64,000 nucleotides of DNA, taken from NCBI GenBank assembly GCA_019044685.2, contig JAGTXX020000009.1, positions 124,001-188,000 on the forward strand, in the 5' to 3' direction. This DNA is from Nannochloris sp. 'desiccata'. Lineage: Eukaryota > Chlorophyta > Trebouxiophyceae > Chlorellales > Chlorellaceae. The position numbers and the translations under genes are program-made. Below the pieces are notes generated by a model. It saw only the letters and a program-made list of their open reading frames with translations, was not told the DNA's origin and searched no databases. Positions 1-11,400 of this stretch are shown piece after piece; the stretch's first letter is position 1; each line of letters begins with the position of its first letter.

Positions 1-1133
1 AGGCCTTTGTGTCTAAGCCAGCTGCCCGCGCCGCTGTTAGCGTCAATGTGCGCGCTCAGGCTGCTTCCACCCAGGTGGGTCTTTCATTGATCTTGCTATC
101 TTGTTGTTGAGAATTGTCGTGCCAAACTATAGTATTGATTCCGATTTTCAACATCAACACCCAATTCACATCTTTTCGACTCATTTTTCAAAACTACTTT
201 CAGTTGAAGCGCGCTGATGTGCCCCTCGAGCTCGAAGAGATTGGCCTCCCCATGAACACCTTCGGCCCCAAGTCCCCCTTCACTGGCAAGATCGTCTCTG
301 TCGAGCGCATTGTCGGCCCCAAGGCTACCGGTGAGACTTGCCACATCATTATTCAGACTGACAAGAAGATCCCTTTCGTTGAGGGTCAGTCTTATGGTGT
401 CATCCCTCCCGGCACCAAGATCAACTCCAAGGGCAAGGAAGTACCCCACGGAACTCGCCTTTATTCTATTGCTGCCACCCGTTATGGTGACAACTTTGAC
501 GGTAACACAACTTCTCTTTGCGTTCGTCGTGCTACCTACTGGGATCCCGAAATGGGCAAAGACGACCCTGCCAAGAAGGGTATCTGCTCCAACTTCCTTT
601 GCGATGCTGCCCCCGGAACTGAGATCACCATGACTGGCCCCACCGGAAAGGTCCTTTTACTCCCTGAAGACCCTAACGCCGTCATCATCATGGTTGCTAC
701 TGGTACAGGTATCGCCCCCTTCCGCTCATTCTGGCGCCGTATGTTTATGGAGAACGTCCCCAACTACCAGTTTACTGGTCTCGCCTGGTTGTTCATGGGT
801 GCTGCTAACTCTGATGCCAAGCTTTACGATGATGAGATTCAGGCTATTGCCTCTGCTTACCCTGATCAGTTCCGCATTGACTATGCTCTCTCCCGCGAGG
901 CCACCAACCGCCGTGGTGGAAAGATGTACATCCAGGACAAGGTCGAAGAGTACGGTGATGAGGTATTCGATTTATTGAAGAATGGTGCTCACATGTACTT
1001 CTGCGGTCTTAAGGGTATGATGCCTGGAATTCTGGAGATGCTTGAGCGTGTTGCCACTGAAAAGGGTCTTGTCTGGTCTGAATTCTTTGAGGAATTGAAG
1101 CACAAGAACCAGATTCACATTGAGGTGTACTAA
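1..1133 (+). CDS. FNR: Ferredoxin-NADP(+) reductase, plastid (3' part; N-terminus outside the window)
   Basis: Plastid flavoenzyme that passes electrons from photosystem I-reduced ferredoxin to NADP+. The window opens inside a coding exon (1-74, a basic Ala-rich stretch ending ASTQ, probably the end of the transit peptide); an intron with GT-AG ends occupies 75-203 and the second exon runs 204-1133 in phase 0. Visible motifs: the FAD-binding [12 protein letters not shown], the FAD-phosphate region GICSNFLCD, the NADP-binding [13 protein letters not shown], the nicotinamide-side CGLKGMMPG, and the invariant C-terminal EVY. The wording around [19 protein letters not shown] and [15 protein letters not shown] segments is very close to what I remember of Chlamydomonas FNR, which supports a chlorophyte source. 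Only the first part of the transit peptide is missing. The gene converges on the BCKDH gene, 263 bases away. Confidence 0.97.
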
Positions 1134-1396
1134 ATTACTAGTATGTAGGTGTGAATAGTAATGCTCTTTCTGAAGATAATAATGATATTGTTATTATTTC
1201 TTCTTTGGAAAAGAATGTGTACCGCCGCCTTTTTTCTGCTTTCGAGGACTTGCCCTCTTATTATTAAAATTTCGAGGGATAATTCTAATTTTTTCATTCA
1301 AACTAAACAAAACACACACGTAGTTATTCCATTCAATTGATTGTAATTAGCAAAAAAAAATATAAATAGGAATCGGAAAGTAATTGACCTCCACCA

Positions 1397-2767
1397 TCAC
1401 CTAGGGATATCGGCAGGGCAAGCATCAGCGTATTGCTCTACATATGCCATGACCTCTCTCTGCTGCGCTTCCAAATGCGGTGGCAATACATCATATACAT
1501 CAGTAAACATCTCATGCAATCCTTTTTTAGGCGCTTTCGCTGCATTTTCTAAACTTGAAATCGCTTCCTTCCTAGCGTGTTGTCTTAAACCAGCGTCTTC
1601 CGCCCCATCCCACCATCCTTGCCCTCCCAACCAGCGCTGAAAGCGACTGACAGGGTCTCGTGCACGCCATAAACGCATTTCTTCGGAAGCACGGTATCTA
1701 CTAGAATCATCTGAAGTAGAATGATGACCAGTTCTATAAGACATTGCTTCAATTAACACAGGTTGGGACGTCTCTAAAACTCGACGCCGTGCTTCTGCAG
1801 TTGCGTTAAACACAGCCCGTGCATCTCCACCATCAACCCGAATGGTGGAAATGCCGTACGAAGGACCACGGCCTGCTATGCCATCGCCACGGTATTGCTC
1901 CGTAACAGGAGTACTGATAGCCCACCCGTTGTTTCTACAAATGAAAATAACTGGGCAGCTTAACGTTGCCGCAAAGTTTAATGCGGCATGGAAATCACCT
2001 TCACTAGCTGCACCTTCACCAAAATATGCCACTGAAACTGCTTGTTTACCATCTAATTTTAGTGCATAAGCTGCACCTGCTGCGTGAGGTAGTTGGGTTG
2101 CTAAAGGGGATGAGACGGTGTGAAAATTCAAAGCTTTTGCGCCATAATGAACAGGCATTTGGCGTCCTTTTCCTTGTTCTCGTTCATTTCCATAGCACTG
2201 GTCGGCCATATCTTGCACTGAAAACCCTCTCCACATCAAAACACCTTGCTCTCGGTACTGAGAAAAGACCACATCGTCCAGGGTAAGCGCAGCAGCACTG
2301 CCTATAGCAGTAGCTTCTTCCCCGCTGCTTGTCATATAAAACGAAAATCGACCTTGACGCTGGGCTTCGTAAAAGATAGTGTCTACGGTTTGCAAGGTGA
2401 CCATGGTCTTGTACATTTTCACGGCGGTGGGTTGATCTAGATCATGGAAAATTTCAGCTCCATTGACTTCTAGGCCAGCGCTGTCTATGGTTCTATAGCA
2501 TGGAATTGTTGGGGAAGAGGTTGTGCTGGTAGAGGGACCGCCAGTAAAATGGAGGTGGAAGGTGAAAGGAACTGCACCGCCCGGGAAGTCCATCTTGTCC
2601 TCCTCATGGCTAGCTTTGTTGTCAGATAGCGCCGGAGACCCTTGAGGTACAGCTAGTTGGTTGTATATTGTTGTAGAAATGGACTTTTCTAGGTCGTTCA
2701 AGGCAGAAAGAGAGCCTGTATGTAGCTTTGTGCGGACTGCCAACAATTGCATTGCGTTCCGAAACAT
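1397..2767 (-). CDS. BCKDHA: Branched-chain 2-oxoacid dehydrogenase E1 subunit alpha, mitochondrial
   Basis: Thiamine-diphosphate-dependent E1 alpha of the complex that oxidatively decarboxylates the 2-oxoacids of Leu, Ile and Val. Single exon, 456 residues, the usual length. The first ~30 residues (MFRNAMQLLAVRTKLHTGS) are basic and Ser-rich without acids, as in a mitochondrial presequence. The core starts near residue 92 (YRTIDSAG). The ThDP motif is GEGAASEGD near residue 250 followed by NNGWAIST about 28 residues later; the conserved phosphorylation loop YRTGHHSTSDDSSRYR lies near residue 345, where a BCKDH kinase would act. It could only be confused with pyruvate dehydrogenase E1 alpha, but the loop sequence is the branched-chain type. 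Divergent with the ACBP gene over a 240-base spacer. Confidence 0.95.
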   Translation of the reverse strand: MFRNAMQLLAVRTKLHTGSLSALNDLEKSISTTIYNQLAVPQGSPALSDNKASHEEDKMDFPGGAVPFTFHLHFTGGPSTSTTSSPTIPCYRTIDSAGLEVNGAEIFHDLDQPTAVKMYKTMVTLQTVDTIFYEAQRQGRFSFYMTSSGEEATAIGSAAALTLDDVVFSQYREQGVLMWRGFSVQDMADQCYGNEREQGKGRQMPVHYGAKALNFHTVSSPLATQLPHAAGAAYALKLDGKQAVSVAYFGEGAASEGDFHAALNFAATLSCPVIFICRNNGWAISTPVTEQYRGDGIAGRGPSYGISTIRVDGGDARAVFNATAEARRRVLETSQPVLIEAMSYRTGHHSTSDDSSRYRASEEMRLWRARDPVSRFQRWLGGQGWWDGAEDAGLRQHARKEAISSLENAAKAPKKGLHEMFTDVYDVLPPHLEAQQREVMAYVEQYADACPADIPR

Positions 2768-3007
2768 TGTTTGCGGCCTTGGATACTTTTACTAGCAGTC
2801 TGCGTGCCTTATAATATTGTGGGAATTGTAACCAAATGGTGAATATCATTTAGGAGGTGCAGGATCCTGATACATAGCCGTGAGAGCGAGGTCTTCGCCA
2901 ACGTGGCCAGTCAGTGCCTTCTAGCTTGTCTAGATTTCGATATCGCTGAGCGATCCAACCTAATTTCATATTAATAGAATAAAGCAATCTCTAAAATTAT
3001 ACATACA
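2768..3007. promoter_or_regulatory. Short divergent promoter region between BCKDHA and ACBP
   Basis: 240 bases separate the two divergent start codons, so both promoters and 5' leaders must lie here. No clear TATA box is seen. A copy of the motif GCTGAGCGATCCAA lies at 2945-2958; a near-identical 14-mer (GCTGAGCGAGCCAA) recurs upstream of the POT transporter gene and downstream of the condensin-like gene (see findings). Confidence 0.45.
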
Positions 3008-3498
3008 ATGGGCCTCAAGGTCAGTATTGCCGCTTATTCCAGTGTTCTCATTTCGTTTACCATTGCAATTCATTTTTCCAACTGTGTTCATTCTGCAGGA
3101 AGATTTTGATGTTGCCGCTGAAGAGGCCAAGGCCCTTCCTGATAACACTTCTAATGAGGACAAATTGCAGCTCTATGCTTTGTTCAAGCAGGCTACTGTT
3201 GGCGATGTGAATACCGATCGTCCTGGCATTTTTGATCCTAAGGTAAGGTATTGCAGTTATTTGGTTTACGAGTTGATTGTTTTGCGCTCTGGACAAGCCC
3301 AACACGGGTTTGTTGCCATCACCACGCGGTGGCGGAACTGATCCACTTTACATGATTATTATATCACTAAACTTTTAACCAACTCCGCAGGGAAAAGCCA
3401 AGTGGGACCACTGGGAGAAGGTCAAGGGCAAGACCAAGGACGAGGCGATGCAAGCTTATATTCAGCTTGTGGCTGACCTGAAGGCCAAGTATGCATAA
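3008..3498 (+). CDS. ACBP: Acyl-CoA-binding protein, small cytosolic type
   Basis: Binds and buffers long-chain acyl-CoA esters. Three exons reconstructed by hand: 3008-3019 (only MGLK), 3099-3242 and 3391-3498, both introns GT-AG, giving 87 residues, exactly the size of a single-domain ACBP. The fold signature is visible: an N-terminal helix [14 protein letters not shown], then [19 protein letters not shown] with the acyl-CoA-contacting Tyr/Lys, then the hallmark [20 protein letters not shown], and a final helix [17 protein letters not shown]. The second intron splits the gene right after FDPK. The tiny first exon holds only four codons. Confidence is high because all exon joins are phase 0 and rebuild the conserved motif. 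Confidence 0.95.
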
Positions 3499-3793
3499 AT
3501 TCAGATTGTCAAGTCAACGTGTGAAAATTTCCCAACTGTGCACCAAGTGATGGCATACTCTTCATCTACCCATTGTTTTAACTAGAATTTGCTGGCAGTA
3601 CAGCGTCTTAGCTTGTTGAATAGAAGTGCTTGATGTGGATCTTGGGTCAGTTTCAAATTATATTTTTGTTTCTGGTCTGCAAAATAATTTTGAAATTTCC
3701 TCTTTTGCTTGAAGTGGCAATCGAGCTGCATAATTTTATAATTATATTTGTAATTGATAATACCAGCGAATCAGCGAGGACCCACTACTCAAG

Positions 3794-5237
3794 ATGGCAT
3801 TTTCTGTTGGAAATACTTTTTGCCAGAATCAGATTAGAATTGGTCAGAGGGTGTCTGGAAACAGTGCGTTTAGGGCCACTGCAATGCGCCAGATGCAGCC
3901 TAAACGTGCAATATCTACTACCACTGCATATATGGAGACTGAAACCTCTGAGACTGCTACTCCCGCCTCTACTTTGCAATTGACAGTTTCTCTTAAACTT
4001 TCTGTAAGTTATTTGATCAGAAGTCTGCTGCATCAACAGTCCAAATAATGGTTAGTTTATGATCTATGGTGTCCTTGCGCAGGTAGCATATGGGGAGCAT
4101 ATTAGATTAGTTGGGAATTCATCTGAATTTGGTTCTTGGGAGCTTGAGGGCGCTCCTGAACTGACCTGGACCGAGGGAGACATCTGGACAGGTAAGAATA
4201 GTGATATATACTAGGGTTCACACCGCGCAGGGTGATTGATGCATTTGTACCTCCTTCCCTGCAAACTTTACCTTCCTTGATCTGATCCTCTTCAAAACTG
4301 ACTGATCTCTCCTTCTTTTCAATTGACAGCTACCCTCGATCTCCCTGCTGGATTTTCTTCCGAATACAAGTTTGTCCATTACATCCCTGGTCAGCAACCT
4401 ATCTGGGAATTCACTGAGAACCGCTTCTTAACCATTCCCAAATCTACCGCCTCCAAGCCTATTTCTCTCGACTTGACTTGGTGCGAGCCCTTTACCGTTG
4501 GCGAGGAGCAGAACACCTTCATCACTACTGCTGCCGCTACTTTTGAAGCTCGAAATAATGCTGAATACTCTGTTCAAGAGGGTCTCGTTACCCCTTCGTT
4601 CCAGTCTGCTGTTGACTCTGTTCAAGTCTTTTTGGGAGGCGCTGCCAACGAGCAGGAGCATGACGAGATGGCTGAGCAAGCAAGCGATGACGTCGCTGCT
4701 TTAGAGGCTGCTTTCGAAGCTGATTCTGCATTGAAACAACAACAAGAAGAGAAGACTGCTGAGGAAGGACAAGAAGTCACCCTTGTCGCTGACCTTGCGA
4801 AGCCCGCTACTGAAGGCAACAGTATGCTCGAAAACGCTGCTAAGACTGCTGGAGCCCTCGCTCTTGGCGTCGCCGGTGCCGCTCTCTTCTCTGCCTTGGC
4901 TATCGATATTGCTGACACTGCCATCATCGGGGCTGTTGCCGCTGCTGCTGGTGGGGCTGTACTCTCTGGATCTGGCTCTGCCTCTTCCACTAAAGCCTCC
5001 CGTAAGACTGCTGCCGCCACTGAAGACGGTGGCGAGGAGGTAGAGACTGAAGAGTTTGTTCCTCAAGAGCGTAAGATCACAGGTGCGGGAGAGACTGGTG
5101 TGATCCTTGCTGCTGGATTACTTTCTGCATTTGACGCAGGTCGCTCCATGGTAGATTCAATGACCACTGCCCGTACTAATAGTACAATTGGCAGTGGCGT
5201 TGATGAAGAAGAGTCTGCTAAAATGGATCAAGAGTAA
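3794..5237 (+). CDS. Plastid starch-binding (CBM20) protein with hydrophobic C-terminal region
   Basis: Likely binds starch granules in the plastid. Exons: 3794-4003, 4083-4191 and 4330-5237 (GT-AG introns), 408 residues. The first ~50 residues are rich in Ser, Arg and Ala without acids, like a transit peptide. A CBM20 domain spans about residues 62-160: strand TLQLTVSLKLSVAYGEHIRL, then GNSSEFGSWELEGAPELTW, then the characteristic EGDIWTATLDL, and EYKFVHY...WEFTENR further on, with the two starch-contacting Trp positions present. After the domain comes a Glu/Ala-rich linker (residues 195-270), a hydrophobic Ala/Gly-rich stretch at about 275-320, and a weaker one at about 362-377. No catalytic domain follows, so this is a binding or anchoring protein rather than a glucanase or amylase. 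Exact role unknown. Confidence 0.85.
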
Positions 5238-5286
5238 ATAAACAAACAAATAAAAAGGTAGTATATTAGTAATTTAAGTAGAAGAT

Positions 5287-5365
<79 letters not shown>

Positions 5366-6493
5366 CTTCTCTCTCGTTGGTTATAGAAAGAATCCTATAG
5401 AAGAAATCTTCTATCCACAGCAACAAAATGAACCTTGATTGTTTTATATCGGAAGTTTGAAGTTTATTATATTCCAGCTTGTTCTTTTATCACCACAAAA
5501 GTCTTTGATTTGATCGTCCCCTTCTCCGTTTGTCTCGCTTTCTGTCTGTCTTCTTGTTCTCAATTTATTTTAACTTTATTCATTATTATTTTAAGGGGCG
5601 TCGTTGCTTGGAAGAAAAAAGCAAAACGACGCCCGAGAAAACGAATCGCAAATCTCAAATAGTAATGACTGCTGTATGTCTTCTCTCTGTAGTTTGTCGC
5701 TTTTCAAAAACATTGATTCTTATTCTATCGTTCTTTAATTTCTTCATGCTTGATTTAAAATATACAAAATAAAAATATACAAAATAGGACAAAACGGTAC
5801 CATCTGGCAGATACGTCAACAAGGGTTCCCCCTTGAAATAGCCCCCATCACCGACCTTGGTGGAGGTGTGATGCCATTTCTAACCAAATCGGGACCCGAA
5901 ATGTAGGTAGCGGGATTGATGCAGTGGGATTTTTGAAATAGAGAATGGTTTAATACGTCAGCTACCTAGCGCTCAATAGTGTAGACTGGAATGAAAAGGT
6001 AGCAAATGGATGCGTGTCTTTCTGCACCTCAGAATTTTTCAGTATGCATATTATAGCCTTCACTCTGCCAAAATAATCCGGGTTTTGTAACAATTGAGCG
6101 TAAGATTGTGGGTAGTACAATCGGCGCCCTGGCAAAACTGCCAGTGGCAAGTGGCAGATGTACGGGCCGGTTTTTCACCATTTACAAGTTATTTTAGGAA
6201 TTATTGATGATGTGATGTTCGGAATTAAGCCAAGGAACGTGGGGAGCAGGGCAGGTCTGTGATCAATTCACAAGGTCAACCCCCTCGGCGGCGATATTGC
6301 CAACCTTTTGGTCAGAAAATAAGAGTAAAAATTCAACCTTAATTATCAGTTCATTAAACATTGGACGTATATACACGACTTCGTTAGTATCCGACAATAT
6401 CCGAAACACCAACTATAGTTGCTTCTTCGCCGAGTTGGTTCAAATTTCAATTTCAACAAAAGATCAATCGGACCAATGCATTTTTGAAAAAAG
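5238..6493. other. Long intergenic region, no gene recognised
   Basis: Between the CBM20 gene and the NMNAT gene. It holds a 74-base CT dinucleotide run near its start (5289-5362). The remaining open frames are short, AT-rich and lack recognisable features. I looked for tRNA, U1, U2, U5 and U6-like sequence here and found none. Confidence 0.6.
5289..5362. repeat. (CT)37 dinucleotide microsatellite
   Basis: An uninterrupted CT repeat of 37 units, 52 bases after the stop codon of the CBM20 protein, so in or just beyond its 3' untranslated region. It forms a pure pyrimidine tract on the plus strand. Such a run is expected to vary in length between isolates and to be prone to sequencing error. 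Confidence 0.97.
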
Positions 6494-7806
6494 ATGATTA
6501 CAGTGCGCTGTGCTGCCCGTGGCATATTTAGATCATGTTGCCATAAAGGGTAAGTGACTTTGGACACGTTGGTTCAAGCTATCGTACCTGCGTTGGAGGG
6601 TCATCTATGGATGCCAACCTTCCCGCTCGTTGCTTACGAGCCACCATATTTGGATTTATTCTTGCTAAATGAACCTCCCTCTTTTTCTATTACAGCAGCA
6701 GCACTAGTCATAGTGTTAGAAATCTCACGTCATCAGCAGAGAAGGGTGCAGCCTCCTCTAAGTGGTCAAATACTGCTACGACGACCAGTATTGCTGCCGC
6801 TGCCGCCGCTGTGCTCACCACAGGGTACTTTGGCAGCACTGCCCTTGCTCAGTCACCGAAACAAGATCCACATTTATCCATAGAAAAACCACCAGCTGTC
6901 TGGGATCGATGGGACCAAGTCAAAAACTTCCTATTTAGCTGGAGAAAAACAATCAGAGGCGGCGGCAATGGTGCTGACGTCCCTTTGCCTACTGATAAGC
7001 TCGCTTGCCACCTTTCCGCTGCAAAAAGCGGCATTACACGTCCTATTGTGTTAGTTTCTTGCGGCAGTTTTAACCCTCCAACCACAATGCACGTTCGTAT
7101 GCTGGAACTCGCTCGGCAAGAACTCTTTGCCCGTGGCCATGACGTCCTTGGTGCCTACCTCTCTCCCGTCAACGATGCCTATTGGAAAAGAGACCTCGCT
7201 CCAGGCCGACATCGTGTTCAAATGTGCCTCGAAGCCACATCCGACTCGGATTTTATCATGGTGGATGCTTGGGAAGTGGAACAGCAGCAGTATACAAGAA
7301 CTTTGCATGTGTTACAACACCTCGAAAAACGACTTTGCCAACTATTTCAAGCTACCAGTACCAAGAACAACAGTACCACAAGCTCTTCTGCTAAAGAAAA
7401 AGATGAAGCGGTACCTGCTCTACCCAAAGGCTGTCCCCCCTCATCTCTAGAACCGAGAACGATGCTTGTCTGTGGTGCAGATGTGGTAGAAAGCATGGCT
7501 GATGTATCCCTTTGGAAACAAGATTTGTTGGAAATATTACTAAAAAATCATGGTGTGGTGTGTATTACGCGAGATGGTGCTGGTGCAAACGCTGCGTGGT
7601 TACTCTCACAACCTGGTACCCTGTTGTATCAATATCGTGATAACGTCATACTACTACAAGATCCAGTGCCGAATGAAATTAGCTCGTCAGCGGTGAGGCG
7701 GGAGCTGAAAGAAGGGCGATCGGTGAAATATTTGTTAGCACCTGCTGTAGAGGGATATATTCGAAAGCATGGGTTATATGGATCTGGGGTTAAGAACAAT
7801 GTGTAG
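6494..7806 (+). CDS. NMNAT: Nicotinamide/nicotinate mononucleotide adenylyltransferase with organelle-type N-terminal extension
   Basis: Makes NAD+ (or its deamido form) from NMN/NaMN and ATP. The catalytic part has SCGSFNPPTTMHVRM near residue 155 (the GSFNPPT..H nucleotidyltransferase motif), YLSPVNDAYWKR, RHRVQMC and WEVEQQQYTRT substrate-loop residues, and the C-terminal ISSSAVRRELKEGRSVKYL with YIRKHGLY. A small first exon at 6494-6549 joins 6696-7806 in frame (GT-AG), giving 388 residues and a start MITVRCAARGIFRSCCHKG that is basic and acid-free, as expected for import into mitochondrion or plastid; a hydrophobic stretch (AAAAAAVLTTGYFGSTALA) lies about residues 57-75. Without that exon the protein would start at a non-ATG codon. 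A low-complexity insertion (about residues 235-260) interrupts the catalytic domain. Confidence 0.92.
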
Positions 7807-8430
7807 AGCAGAAAGAATAAGGTGAAGGTGAAGAAAACTATGTGGCTAGAGGCCTGACGGTGTTTTGTTTCATTTTTGTTTTCCCTTGCGTTAGGTTGAG
7901 TTTCTCCTAATGAAATTTAATGCTTTCAATCTTCTGTATGTGACTGTAGTAGCCGAAATGTAGAGTAGAAAGATCCTGGTAGGGTAGGGTGTCTATATGA
8001 AAATTCAAATATTGGCAACTGCTTTCGAATTTTGTCAGGCTTGGATTGGAGATTGAGGGGAAGCTGTGAGGGACCACGAGGGATATATTACGACCTCAGG
8101 CGTAGCACATCAACTTCATTTTTTAAACACAAAGTAATCGAGCCGCTACAACTTGGCCACTACAATTGCTAAACGATATAAACTTCACAAAAAATTAATT
8201 TGATCTTTCAAATTGCCATGGATATGACAGAAGCGTTGCATCTCTCCTCTTGCAGGTAAGTCGCAATGCAAAATTATCGATTTTAAGAATTTTACTCGTG
8301 TCTCTTCTCTAAAGGAATGCACTTGATGCGATTTTTGACAGTTATGCACTTTGCTTTGTGATGTGCTAGGAGCTACGTTCCTTTATAATCCCCTGAATTA
8401 CTTCTACGTACTGTCTGGTGCATTAATAAT
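7807..8430. other. Intergenic region and 5' leader of the SET-domain gene
   Basis: No independent gene seen. A short upstream reading frame begins at ATG 8218 (MDMTEALHLSSC), ends its exon at 8255 in a good donor (GGTAAGT context), and an acceptor TTTTTGACAG lies at 8332-8341. Spliced this way, the short frame reaches a stop within nine codons and does not join the main frame, so it looks like a spliced leader carrying a small upstream ORF. Confidence 0.45.
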
Positions 8431-11400
8431 ATGCAACGGCACGACCCACAGGGTGGGGGTTTGCCTCCTCAGGGCGTATCCCCAGTCATTGGGGGAGGAT
8501 TTCCAGGTACACAGCTTCAGCGGCCCTATCCGCCGGCTAATTTCAACCTGCAGAACCAAATGATGCCACCCAACTTTATGGGAATGATGGGAAATTTCGC
8601 TATGCAACAACAGTCCCCACGCCCACCGTTTCATCCCCAATTAGCCAGGACACTACCGCCTCTAGGCTTCCCACCACCACACCAGCAACAGCAGCTTCTT
8701 TGGGGTGGTGGCAACGTACCAATGCAGCACCACATGCCTCTGCAACCTGACTATCGATATGGGCTGCAATATGGTCTTCCTCAAATAAATACACAGCCAC
8801 GACATCTTCAGCAGCAGCAACAGGCGCCAATGCAACGAATGCCTCTGCCTCCTTCACCTCTCCCACAGCTGCAGCCCCAGCAACAACAGCAACCACTAGC
8901 ACCTGCCTTCCTTCTAGATTCACCTACGGGTGACAACGAGGCAGGTAAATTAGCTGCTGTAGCTCAAGTACAAAACCTCTTGGGCACCTTGGACACTCAA
9001 ATAGTCAGTCAAACTAAAAAATTGGACGCCGTCTTTCAAGTAACTGCCCAGGAACCTCGTTTTGAAGCGCCCATACCTGGTTTAGCCACTAATTCGTTGC
9101 CACCATTAAATATACCGCCTCAAGCTTTAATAGGAGCTGTTTCAAATGCTCGTTTGCCTAAGCCGATTAATGGTGGTGGCCGTGACAATGCTGGTGCAAA
9201 CGTACCTAATAGAAACGGAGGAGCTGGAAATAGGAGACCAAAACAGCAGCAACGAAAACCGAAGCAGCAGCAACAAAAACCTAAGCAGCAGCAGCAAAAA
9301 TCGAAGCAGCAGCAGCAACAACCAAAGCAACCGAAGCAGCAGCAGCAACCGAAGCAACAGCAACCAAAGCAACAGCAACTGAAGCAAGGTCTGACACCAC
9401 CTAGCAACAATCTCAACATCATGGGTGGTATAGGCATGGGTCCAGAACGTAATGGACTCCCCATGCAACAACAGCGGGAGCAGTATGTCTCTCCCCCTTC
9501 AGCTGCACCGCTGAACCCTCCCCATCCTTCCCCGGCTAATCTACCTGCTGTTCAAGGAGGAGCACCACCAGCAGCACCAGGAGGTACTGGCGGTATTCAC
9601 CCTTCTCCTGGAATGCCTATGGTTAGTCCAATAGTACGCAGCGCTCAAGTAGAACGTGCCTCTGATTGGGCTACGAGAGCCAAAGCTGAATATTTCCAGG
9701 TTTTAACTTCTCATACCAACCTGATGCAAAATTTCAGTTTAGAGGTTGGGAGAGAAGATGATGCTCGAGAAGAGATGGAATTCACAATGGGCAAGATGCA
9801 TGTCATGTATAAAGAGATGATGGCTGCAAAAAAGGCTTTAGAAGCAGCAGAGTTTGCCGATAAGAGGTGGACAGTGCAACCTCCACCACATCAAGCGGGG
9901 CATCGGATTAAATGCAGTGCTATTAAAGCTGAAATGGAAGCTGGTAATTTAGATGTAGGTTTATATTATGTATTAAATTACCAGTAGTAAAAGCTTTGCT
10001 AATTGTCCTTTGGTATTAATACATGCTAGTTTATTGGGTTTTAATTTTGTCTTGGGCGGGAATGTTTTGTTTATCTTAATAGTTTACTAACTGTCTATGT
10101 TTTCATATTTTTACTTCTATTTCTGCAGGGCAATTGCGTACTATACCCGGTAGATGATCTTAAAGGCGAGCCTCGTACTGCTGCAGACGTTGTAGACGCA
10201 TTTAGACAAATTATGATAGCTGCCAGAGATTTGAAAGAAAGCGCTGATGGTGAATCTCGTAAACATAATATTCCGCTGTTGTCTCGACCGATGCCTGGAC
10301 AGCCGAAGCAAAGAGCCTCTGCTCAACAGCCTGCTCAAGCTCAAGCTCCAAAGAAACAAGTTCAGCAGCAGCAAATGCAGCAGGAGATGCCGGCGCAGCA
10401 AGTTCCGCTACAGCAACAACAACAACCGCATGGGCAACCGAAACAAGGTGGGAAAGGTGCAAAGGGCGACGAAGAAGACCATTCGTCTTCAGTACTACAT
10501 GATCAGCAGCCAATGCCTCAAGAACAGCAACAACGACAACAACAGCTGCATTTGCCTGCTGGTTTAGAAAATAATGCCGGTGCTCCGCTGGTGCAGCAAC
10601 AGCAGCAGCAACAGCAACAGCAGCAGCAACGACCTCTAGTCGAAGGAAATCATCCGAGTAGCAAAATTCAGCTAGCTGGCTCTGCTGCTAATGCTGTTCA
10701 ACAACTACAACAGCACCAACAACAGCGACAACAGCAAAGGATGCAAAGTTACAACGGAGTCAATCCAGCACAGCTCACCTATTTGCTACAACAGCAGCAA
10801 CAGCAGCAGCAGCAAAATAATGACAATGGAAGACCACCATTACCACCTGTAGGGGCCTCTCTTGACCAACATCAATCACAGCAGAAGTCACAACCTCCTC
10901 AAATACCGCTACCATCACAACTACAGCAACAGCCCACAAATGGGAGCAACCCCTCATTATTGCAGCTCCATAAGCAGTGGCAGATGTCTCCCATGTATAC
11001 TCGTAGTGATCCATCTGCTCCACTAGATCCAGCAGTCGCAGCAGTAGCTGCTGCTGGCATCGCTGCAGGTGCCCCAGGTGGTGGTGGTAGTCCCAGTCCC
11101 CATGGTATGATGACACCTTCTGATGATTTTCTGAATTTGGATAGCGTTGCTGATCGTTTGCAGCAAGATAGTCTTTTGCAGCATCTCTCTATTGGAGGTG
11201 GTGGGAGCCATGGAATTATGGGAGGTGGTGGTGGTGGTGGAGGGATAATAAACATTGGTCAACCTCGTAACCCACGGGAACAGCAACGACAAAAGCGCAA
11301 TGGAAATAATCGCAACAAGAGCTCCTTTGCTATCCCTGAAGCGAGAAGTAAAGCAGATAGCTTATTAGCAGTTACTTTCGGTAAACGACATGCACTTGGT

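Noticed and set aside
5780..5945. Possible small nuclear RNA suggested by GATTTTTGAAAT near the end
   Set aside because: Resembles an Sm site only loosely; no match to the conserved 5' parts of U1, U2, U4, U5 or U6 could be seen.
5962..6150. 62-residue minus-strand frame in the long intergenic region
   Set aside because: No motif, no targeting signal, no splice or promoter context; length is within chance expectation.
9120..9471. Minus-strand Leu/Cys-rich open frames opposite the polyQ region
   Set aside because: CAG/CAA repeats read in reverse give CTG/TTG Leu or TGC/TGT Cys runs; composition artefacts with no start context or domain.
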